64,000 nt of DNA from CAMLHU01 sp049680185 (GTDB taxonomy: Bacteria; Gemmatimonadota; Gemmatimonadetes; Gemmatimonadales; GWC2-71-9), in contig JBAUHI010000027.1 in NCBI GenBank assembly GCA_049680185.1, positions 1-64,000 on the forward strand, given 5' to 3'. Below, piece after piece: positions 9,198 to 15,905 of this stretch. Below the pieces are notes generated by a model. It did no database searches. It saw nothing but the letters and a program-made list of their open reading frames with translations, and was not told the origin of the DNA. The translations under genes were made by a program, and so were the position numbers. The stretch's first letter is position 1. Every line of letters begins with the position of its first letter.

Positions 9198-10250
9198 ATG
9201 GACGTCTCCGCGCTCACTGCTGAACTCACTGCCGGCAGCACGCCGGCACTGGCTCGCGCCATCTCCGTCGTGGAGAACGGCCGACCCGGGTTCGAGGAGC
9301 TATTGGCAGCGCTCAGTCCGCGTCTGGGGCGGGCCCGGCGGATCGGCATCACCGGCCCGCCCGGCGCCGGGAAATCGACCCTCACCGAGCGGATCATCAT
9401 TGCGCTCCGGGCGGCCGGGCACCGGGTCGCGGTCGTGGCCGTCGATCCGACCAGCCCGTTCACCGGTGGTGCCCTCCTGGGCGATCGGATCCGGATGGAA
9501 TCGGTGGCGCTCGACCCGGATGTCTACATCCGCTCCATGGCGACCCGCGGTTCGCTCGGTGGCCTTGCCACCGCCACTCGCGAAGTGTGCGATGTCCTCG
9601 ACGCGGCCGGATTCGACCGGATCCTGATCGAGACCGTTGGCGTGGGCCAGTCGGAGCTTGCCGTGACCCGTTCGGCCGACACCACCCTCCTGGTGCTGGT
9701 GCCGGAGTCGGGCGACGGCATCCAGGCGCTCAAGTCGGGCGTGATGGAAGCGGCCGACGTGTACGTCGTCAACAAGGCCGACCGTCCCGGTGCTGATCGG
9801 CTCCGCCAGGAGGTCGAGGTCTCCCTGGGCATCCGCTCCGGACGCGGTTTCCGGAACGTCCCTGCGCACCACGGTGCCCTCAAGTCGCCGATGCTCACCG
9901 CCAAGCGGGTGCGGCACGAGGCTGGTGATCCCGAGGCCGAGTCCTGGGTTCCGCCGGTGCTCGCCACGGTGGCGGCGGCAGGTGAGGGGACCGCCGAGCT
10001 GATCACGGCGCTGGACCATCACGCCGCATGGCTGGAGCGGACCGGGGAACTCGAGGAGCGGCGGCGACGACGGATCATCGATCGGATCCGCGAGGTGGTG
10101 GGCCGGCACTTGCAGCAGTGGCTCTGGGATGAGAGCCAGGCCGATCGCCTGGTGCAGGAACGGCTCGACGACGTGGCCGCAGGTCGACTCAGCCCGTATG
10201 ACGTGGCGGCCGACGTGCTCGAACAGGTGCGCCAGGGTGCGCGCGTCTAG
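9198..10250 (+). CDS. meaB: Methylmalonyl-CoA mutase-associated GTPase MeaB
   Basis: A 350-residue G3E-family GTPase with Walker A GPPGAGKST (about residues 51-59), the switch segment TSPFTGGALLGDRIRM and the NKAD base-recognition motif. MeaB loads and protects adenosylcobalamin on acyl-CoA mutases. It lies 16 bases upstream of the mutase large subunit, the usual arrangement. I chose ATG 9198 over an earlier in-frame ATG at 9147, since the extra 17 residues do not look like MeaB. No clear Shine-Dalgarno precedes it. Some family members instead serve isobutyryl-CoA mutase, relevant to the mutase residues next door. Confidence 0.93.
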   Translation: MDVSALTAELTAGSTPALARAISVVENGRPGFEELLAALSPRLGRARRIGITGPPGAGKSTLTERIIIALRAAGHRVAVVAVDPTSPFTGGALLGDRIRMESVALDPDVYIRSMATRGSLGGLATATREVCDVLDAAGFDRILIETVGVGQSELAVTRSADTTLLVLVPESGDGIQALKSGVMEAADVYVVNKADRPGADRLRQEVEVSLGIRSGRGFRNVPAHHGALKSPMLTAKRVRHEAGDPEAESWVPPVLATVAAAGEGTAELITALDHHAAWLERTGELEERRRRRIIDRIREVVGRHLQQWLWDESQADRLVQERLDDVAAGRLSPYDVAADVLEQVRQGARV

Positions 10251-10266
10251 GCAAGGAGGGGGACCG

Positions 10267-11961
10267 ATGGCGATGGGACATCTTGAGGCGGAACTGGCCC
10301 GGAAGGAACGGGAGCTGGAGCAGCTGCGCGCCGAGGTCGCGGAGTGGCGTCGTGTGGCCGGGGCCATGCCCGTCCGCCCCGACGGCGATTTCACCACGAT
10401 CTCCGGCCACGAGGTGGATCCGCTTTATACGGCGCTGGACGTCGCCGCCGACACCGCTACCGACACCGGCCTGCCGGGCGAGTTCCCTTACACCAGGGGC
10501 ATCCACCATACCGGCTATCGCGGCAAGCTCTGGACGATGCGGCAGTTCGCCGGCTTCGGCACCGCCGAGGACACCAACCGCCGCTACAAGTTCCTGCTCG
10601 CGCGGGGGCAGACGGGACTGTCGGTGGCGTTCGACTTCCCGACCCTGATGGGGTACGACTCCGATCATCCGCGCTCGGAGGGAGAGGTCGGGAAGTGCGG
10701 CGTTGCGATCTCGAGCCTGGCCGACATGGAGACCCTCTTCGACGGGATCCCGCTCGACCAGGTGTCGGTGTCGATGACGATCAACGGCCCGGCGGCGATG
10801 CTCTTCTGCTTCTTCGTGGCGGCGGCCGAGAAGCAGGGCGTTTCGATCGACCGACTGCAGGGCACCATCCAGAACGACATCCTGAAGGAGTACATGGCGC
10901 AGCACGCGTGGATCTATCCCGCGGAGCCGGCGCTCAAGGTCATCGTGGACCTCTTCGAGTGGGGGAGCGTCCACACCCCGAAGTGGAACACCATCTCGAT
11001 CTCCGGCTATCACATCCGCGAGGCGGGATCCACCGCGGCGCAGGAGCTCGCCTTCACGCTGGCCAACGGCTTCTGCTACGTGGAGCATGGCATGGCGCGC
11101 GGCCTCGACGTCGATGCGTTCGCGCCCCGGCTCTCCTTCTTCTGGGACGTCCACAACGACTTCTTCGAGGAGATTGCCAAGATGCGGGCGGCCCGTCGGG
11201 TGTGGGCCCGTGTCCTGCGCGACAAGTACGGTGCCAAGGATCCTCGCAGCTGGAAGATGCGGTTCCACTGCCAGACCGCGGGCGTCTCGCTCACGGCGCA
11301 GCAGCCGATGAACAACGTGGTCCGGGTCGCGTACCAGGCGCTCGCTGCGGTGCTGGGGGGCACCCAATCCCTCCACACCAACGCGCTGGATGAGACGCTG
11401 GCACTTCCGACCGAGCAGTCGGTCCGGGTGGCGCTCCGCACCCAGCAGATCCTGGCCTACGAGACCGGCGTTCCCAACACCCACGATCCGCTGGGGGGCT
11501 CCTGGTTCGTCGAGGCGCTCACCGACCAGATGGAACGGGAGGCGCTCGGGCTCTTCGCCGAGATCGATGCGCAGGGGGGCGTCGTCCCCGCCATCGACTC
11601 CGGTTGGTTCCAGCGGCAGATCGCGCAGTCGGCGTCGCGGTTCCAGGCCGAGGTCGAGGCCGGGTCCAAGGTGGTGGTCGGCCTCAACCGATTCGAGGAA
11701 GCGGAGGAGGGCGCGCCCGACATCCTCAAGATCTCCGACGAGGCCGAACGCCAGCAGCGAGAGCGGATGGCGCGGATGCGGGCCGGCCGCGACCAGGCCA
11801 GGGTCGACCGCGCGCTGGAGGCGCTGCGATCGGCAGCGGTGGCCGACCAGAACGTGATCCCGGCGATGCTCGAATGTGCCCGCGCCTATGGCACGCTGTT
11901 CGAGATCCGCCAGGTGCTCGAGAATGTTTACGGTTCCTATCGTGAACCGGTCTTCTTTTAG
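10267..11961 (+). CDS. Acyl-CoA mutase large (catalytic) subunit, ICM-like residues
   Basis: This 564-residue protein is the TIM-barrel catalytic subunit of a split, B12-dependent acyl-CoA mutase. The B12 subunit is encoded separately at 13832. A short charged coiled-coil (about residues 5-30) precedes the barrel. At the two positions that separate substrate classes it has Phe94 (TMRQFAGF) and Gln212 (EYMAQHAW). From memory, methylmalonyl-CoA mutase has Tyr and Arg there and isobutyryl-CoA mutase has Phe and Gln. So isobutyryl/butyryl-CoA rearrangement, or another non-dicarboxylic substrate, is at least as likely as methylmalonyl-CoA. AAGGAGG at 10253-10259 fixes the ATG at 10267. Confidence 0.9.
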   Translation: MAMGHLEAELARKERELEQLRAEVAEWRRVAGAMPVRPDGDFTTISGHEVDPLYTALDVAADTATDTGLPGEFPYTRGIHHTGYRGKLWTMRQFAGFGTAEDTNRRYKFLLARGQTGLSVAFDFPTLMGYDSDHPRSEGEVGKCGVAISSLADMETLFDGIPLDQVSVSMTINGPAAMLFCFFVAAAEKQGVSIDRLQGTIQNDILKEYMAQHAWIYPAEPALKVIVDLFEWGSVHTPKWNTISISGYHIREAGSTAAQELAFTLANGFCYVEHGMARGLDVDAFAPRLSFFWDVHNDFFEEIAKMRAARRVWARVLRDKYGAKDPRSWKMRFHCQTAGVSLTAQQPMNNVVRVAYQALAAVLGGTQSLHTNALDETLALPTEQSVRVALRTQQILAYETGVPNTHDPLGGSWFVEALTDQMEREALGLFAEIDAQGGVVPAIDSGWFQRQIAQSASRFQAEVEAGSKVVVGLNRFEEAEEGAPDILKISDEAERQQRERMARMRAGRDQARVDRALEALRSAAVADQNVIPAMLECARAYGTLFEIRQVLENVYGSYREPVFF

Positions 11962-11972
11962 CAGGCGCACAG

Positions 11973-13142
11973 ATGCCATCGTCCATCGCACGACAGATCG
12001 AACGGCTGACCCGGGAACGCAGCGGCGCCCCGGTGGTCTCCTGTTACCTCAAGCTCGAGCCACGTGACCGGGCGCGCGGCAAGTACCTCATCAAGCTCAA
12101 GAATCGGTTGAAGGCGGCGGAACGGACGCTGGACCGGGAAGACTTCTCCCGGGACGAGCAGAAGCACGCGAAGGGCGACCTCGACCTCTTGCGGGAATTC
12201 CTCGGCTCACCCGATCGGCTGCCCCGCACCCAGGGAGTGGCCGTCTTCGTGAGCACGGCGCGCAAGCTGTTCGAGGCCATCCCCTTGCCGTCGGTCCACC
12301 GCTCGCGATTGTCGGTCGATCGGGCGCCCCTGGTGCGGGAGCTCGCCAGGATCGAGGACGAGATCGGGTCGGTCTGGGCCGTGGTCGTCGATCGGGCCAA
12401 GGCGCGGTTCTTCACGGTGACCGCGTTCGGTGCCGAGGCGGTCGGGCCCACGCTCGAAGCCGCCGACCTGGTGCCGGCTCGCGCACACCCGCGCCCACGG
12501 GTGGTCCAGCGCGCCCAGTCTCGTGCGGCGGTGCATCCCGACCACAATCGCATCCGCAGCGTGCAGCAACGCCATTGGGAAGCGGTGGCCCATCAGCTCT
12601 TCGTGCTCGATCGGGCCGACCCCGCGCGCGCCATCGTGATCCTCGGCCAGGGGCCTGCGGCGGTGGCGGTGGAGCCCTTCCTGCATCCGTACCTGGCCGA
12701 ACGCCTGATCGGTCACGGCGCCCTCTCGCCCAATGACGCCGATCCGCACACCGTCCACGCGGCAGCGCTCGAAGTGCGCAGTGACTGGGAGCGCGCCCGC
12801 GAACGCGCCGACGTCGCGGCGATGCGCGAGCAGCTGGGTGGTGGCTGGGCCACCAACGGCGTCGCGCCGACGCTCGCGGCACTCGCCGCCGGTCAGGTCC
12901 GGACCCTGTTGGTCGATGGCGACACCACCGTGGCAGGATTCCGGCTCAGCGGGTCAGGACGGCTGGTGCTCCCCGACCAGGCTGAGGGTTGGCGCGGGGA
13001 GGGACAGCCCGAGCCGGTGGCGGACGTGATCGATGACGCGCTCGAAGAGGCGCTGCGTCAGCGCCTCTCGCTCAACGTCGTCTATGATCCGGAGGCTGCT
13101 CGTGGCGTGAACGGCCTTGCGTCCATCCTGCGCTTCAAGTGA
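11973..13142 (+). CDS. Bacterial eRF1-like (baeRF/Vms1-related) protein
   Basis: This 389-residue protein resembles the bacterial archaeo-eukaryotic release-factor (baeRF) group. It has an N-terminal charged helical domain, a middle domain with VWAVVVDRAKARFFTV and a histidine-rich loop followed by AIVILGQGPAAV, and a C-terminal L7Ae-like part with AALAAGQVRTLLVDG. The GGQ tripeptide of true eRF1 is absent. Such proteins have been proposed to act on stalled ribosomes or as peptidyl-tRNA hydrolases. No role in this operon is known. It lies 11 bases after the mutase large subunit and overlaps the next gene as GTGA, so it is co-transcribed. Confidence 0.65.
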   Translation: MPSSIARQIERLTRERSGAPVVSCYLKLEPRDRARGKYLIKLKNRLKAAERTLDREDFSRDEQKHAKGDLDLLREFLGSPDRLPRTQGVAVFVSTARKLFEAIPLPSVHRSRLSVDRAPLVRELARIEDEIGSVWAVVVDRAKARFFTVTAFGAEAVGPTLEAADLVPARAHPRPRVVQRAQSRAAVHPDHNRIRSVQQRHWEAVAHQLFVLDRADPARAIVILGQGPAAVAVEPFLHPYLAERLIGHGALSPNDADPHTVHAAALEVRSDWERARERADVAAMREQLGGGWATNGVAPTLAALAAGQVRTLLVDGDTTVAGFRLSGSGRLVLPDQAEGWRGEGQPEPVADVIDDALEEALRQRLSLNVVYDPEAARGVNGLASILRFK

Positions 13143-13819
13143 AGGTGAGCGCCGTGCTGTTCGACGTGGGCAATACGTTGTTGCACCTCGACTATGCCAG
13201 GATCGCGCCGGCGGTCAGCGCCGCGGCCGGTGTTCCGCTGACCGCCCGACAACTGGTGGCGGCGGCACCGGTCGCCGCCCGAGCACTCGAGGACGCGAGT
13301 GGAAATGATCGTGGTCGCGCCCGACGCTACCTGGAGCTGCTCTTCGGGACCGCCGGGGTGCCCCACGACCGACTCGAGCCGGTCGGACGCGTGCTCGCCG
13401 CGATGCACGCCGAACGGGGCCTGTGGAGCGGGGTGGCCCCCGACACGATCGGCGCACTTGAGCGCCTGCGCGCGGCGGGTCTCCCACTCGGCGTCGTGAG
13501 CAACAGCGACGGCGGAGCGGAAGCGGCCCTGCGAGAGGCCGGACTCCGGTCCCTCTTCGCGGTGGTGATCGATTCCGCGCTGGTGGGGGTCGAGAAGCCC
13601 GACCCCCGGATCTTTGCTCCGGCGCTCGCGGCCCTCGGTGTGGCGCCGGGGGACGTGCTCTACGTGGGAGACACCTACGCCGTCGACGTGGTCGGTGCTC
13701 GCCGCGCGGGACTCCAGGCGGCGCTGCTCGAACCTGCCGATACCGGCGCCCCGCTGCGGCCCGATGTCTGGACGGTGCCATCCCTGGGTCAGTTGGTCGA
13801 TGAACTTCTTGCCGCCTGA
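13139..13819 (+). CDS. HAD-superfamily hydrolase (subfamily IA)
   Basis: The 226-residue protein has the HAD core. Motif I is LFDVGNTLL (nucleophile Asp), motif II VVSNSDG, motif III Lys in EKPDPRIF, and motif IV YVGDTYAVDVVGA. The general-acid Asp normally two residues after the nucleophile is Gly here (DVGNT rather than DxDxT). Typical phosphatases keep this Asp, so activity may be weaker or different. An alpha-helical cap follows motif I. It overlaps the upstream stop as GTGA and is 12 bases before the mutase B12 subunit. The substrate is unknown. Confidence 0.8.
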   Translation: MKVSAVLFDVGNTLLHLDYARIAPAVSAAAGVPLTARQLVAAAPVAARALEDASGNDRGRARRYLELLFGTAGVPHDRLEPVGRVLAAMHAERGLWSGVAPDTIGALERLRAAGLPLGVVSNSDGGAEAALREAGLRSLFAVVIDSALVGVEKPDPRIFAPALAALGVAPGDVLYVGDTYAVDVVGARRAGLQAALLEPADTGAPLRPDVWTVPSLGQLVDELLAA

Positions 13820-13831
13820 GGTCAGATACCG

Positions 13832-14272
13832 ATGATGGCGTCCGCGCAGACCCATGCCTCCTCCCGCAAGCGCCCCATCCGGGTGCTGGTGGCCAAGCCC
13901 GGCCTCGACGGCCACGACCGCGGTGCCAAGGTGGTGGCCGCAGCCCTTCGGGATGCCGGGATGGAGGTCATCTACACCGGGCTCCATCAGACCCCGGAAA
14001 TGATCGCACGCGCCGCGGTCCAGGAGGACGCCGACGTCGTCGGCCTCTCGATCCTCTCCGGCGCGCACATGACGCTCTTCCCGCGCGTCAAGCAGCTGCT
14101 CGACGCAGAGGGCCGGGGCGATATCCTGGTGACCGGAGGCGGGATCATCCCGCAGGATGACATCGACCGGCTCGAGGCGCTGGGCATCGGCCGGCTCTTC
14201 GGTCCCGGCACGCCGACGACGTCGCTCATCGCATACATCCAAGAGTGGGCCACCGCCCACGTGCGCGATTGA
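13832..14272 (+). CDS. Acyl-CoA mutase small subunit, cobalamin-binding
   Basis: A 146-residue B12-binding domain protein with the DxHxxG signature (DGHDRG, about residues 26-31, His28 as lower cobalt ligand), the SxL element (SILSG) and the GG element (VTGGG). It is the partner of the catalytic subunit encoded 1.9 kb upstream. In most split mutases the two genes are adjacent. Here an eRF1-like and a HAD gene separate them. GAGGT precedes the ATG pair at the start. Confidence 0.93.
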   Translation: MMASAQTHASSRKRPIRVLVAKPGLDGHDRGAKVVAAALRDAGMEVIYTGLHQTPEMIARAAVQEDADVVGLSILSGAHMTLFPRVKQLLDAEGRGDILVTGGGIIPQDDIDRLEALGIGRLFGPGTPTTSLIAYIQEWATAHVRD

Positions 14273-15900
14273 GCGCCGTACCGCGCCCGTCGCGGCTTCG
14301 TGAGCTTACCCAGGAGTACCAGGCCCTCGCCCTCCGGCTCCGGCAGGGCGGGGGGCCCGAGCGCGCCGCCAAGATGCACGCCAAGGGGCAGCTCACGCCG
14401 CGGGAGCGGGTGGCCGGTCTGCTCGATCCCAAGAGCCCCTGGTTCGAGATGGGCCTCCTGGTGGCGTATGACCGGTACGACGGACAGGCGCCGTCGGCCG
14501 GCGTCATCACCGGGATCGGACGGATCGAGGGACGGGAGTGCGTCGTCGTCGCCAACGATGCCACCGTCAAGGCGGGGAGCTGGTGGCCGGAGACCATCAC
14601 CAAGATCCTGCGGGCGCAGGAAGCGGCAATGCGCGAACGGATCCCCATCGTCTACCTCGTCGACAGCGCCGGCGTCAACCTGCCGTATCAGGGCGGAGTA
14701 TTTCCAGGCCAATACGGTGCGGCACGCATCTTCTATTACAACTCGCTGATGCGGCGCTACCTCAGGGTGCCGCAGGTAAGCGCCGTGATGGGCAGTTGCG
14801 TGGCGGGCGGCGCCTATCTCCCCGCGCTCTCCGACGTGATCTTCATGGTCGAAGGCACCAGCTTCATGGGGCTCGGTGGGCCGAACCTCGTGAAGGGCGC
14901 CACCGGCCAGGTCATCGACGCCGAGACACTCGGCGGGGCCTCGACCCATACGTCGGTGAGTGCGGTGGCCCACTACCGAGCACCCAACGACACCGACTGC
15001 CTGCGCCAGATCCGTGCCTACATCGCGCGACTGCCCCGACCCGCCGCCACCCAGCGGACCATTCCCGCCCGCCCGCCGGCCCGGCCCCCCGCCGACCTCT
15101 ACGACCTCCTGCCGCACGATCACCGGATGTCCTACGACATGCGGGAGGTCCTCAAGTGCGTGCTCGATGGCGGCGTCCTGGACGAGTTCCAGCCGGACGT
15201 CGCCGGCGAGCTCCTGTGCGGACACGCGCACATCGAGGGACGGCCGGTCGCGGTGATCACCAACGCGCGCGGCGTCGTGAAGGGCCCCGCCGGGAAGCGA
15301 CCGACGTTCGGCGGCATCGTGTACACCGAGAGTGCCGAGAAGGCCGCGTACTTCATCGAGAACGCTGGCCGCGAGGGGATCCCGCTCCTCTTCCTGCAGG
15401 ATGTGAGCGGATTCATGGTGGGGCCGGAGGCCGAGCACTCGGGGATCATCCGCGCCGGGGCGCGGTTCGTGGAAGCGATGGCCACCGCCCCGGTGCCGAA
15501 GCTGGTGCTCACGCTCAACCACGCGTCCGGCGCGGGCTACTACGCGATGGCGGGCCAGGGGTTCGATCCCGATTTCATCGTGAGCTGGCCCACCGGCCGG
15601 ATGGCGGTCATGGAAGGGGAGTCGGCGGTCGGGGCCGTGCATGGGCCGGAGCTCGATCGCGCTCGCAAGGCCGGGACCACACCGGCGGCCGCCCTCGCGG
15701 CCCAGGTCGAGTCGATGAAGGCCGACTACGAGCAGCAACTCGACGCCAAGTACGCCGGCGCTCGCGGCTTCGTCGATGCCATCATCAGCGTCGAGGAGAC
15801 GCGGCCCACGCTGGCATTCCTGCTCGAGGTGGTCGGCCAGTATCCGGGGCCGCACTTCGGTCCCTATGTGCTGCCGCCCTTCGACGTGGCGGCACGCTGA
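14269..15900 (+). CDS. Acyl-CoA carboxylase carboxyltransferase (beta) subunit
   Basis: The 543-residue protein has the two crotonase-like carboxyltransferase halves (about 20-270 and 280-540), with oxyanion-type glycine motifs MGSCVAGGAYLPA and NHASGAGYYAMAGQGF. It transfers CO2 from biotin to an acyl-CoA. Context with AtuA, a crotonase and an acyl-CoA dehydrogenase favours a methylcrotonyl- or geranyl-CoA carboxylase role over propionyl-CoA carboxylase, but this is not proved. No biotin carboxylase/BCCP subunit is in the window. TTG 14269 gives the TTGA overlap used elsewhere here. GTG 14245 is an alternative start. Confidence 0.85.
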   Translation: MSAVPRPSRLRELTQEYQALALRLRQGGGPERAAKMHAKGQLTPRERVAGLLDPKSPWFEMGLLVAYDRYDGQAPSAGVITGIGRIEGRECVVVANDATVKAGSWWPETITKILRAQEAAMRERIPIVYLVDSAGVNLPYQGGVFPGQYGAARIFYYNSLMRRYLRVPQVSAVMGSCVAGGAYLPALSDVIFMVEGTSFMGLGGPNLVKGATGQVIDAETLGGASTHTSVSAVAHYRAPNDTDCLRQIRAYIARLPRPAATQRTIPARPPARPPADLYDLLPHDHRMSYDMREVLKCVLDGGVLDEFQPDVAGELLCGHAHIEGRPVAVITNARGVVKGPAGKRPTFGGIVYTESAEKAAYFIENAGREGIPLLFLQDVSGFMVGPEAEHSGIIRAGARFVEAMATAPVPKLVLTLNHASGAGYYAMAGQGFDPDFIVSWPTGRMAVMEGESAVGAVHGPELDRARKAGTTPAAALAAQVESMKADYEQQLDAKYAGARGFVDAIISVEETRPTLAFLLEVVGQYPGPHFGPYVLPPFDVAAR

Positions 15901-15905
15901 CCGAG

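Noticed and set aside
9193..9200. TATATG as a -10 box for meaB
   Set aside because: It overlaps the start codon, and no -35 is at the right spacing.
14538..15905. Upstream extension of the S8 protease frame
   Set aside because: It lies wholly inside the carboxyltransferase gene in another frame. The lipoprotein signal at ATG 15906 gives a natural start.
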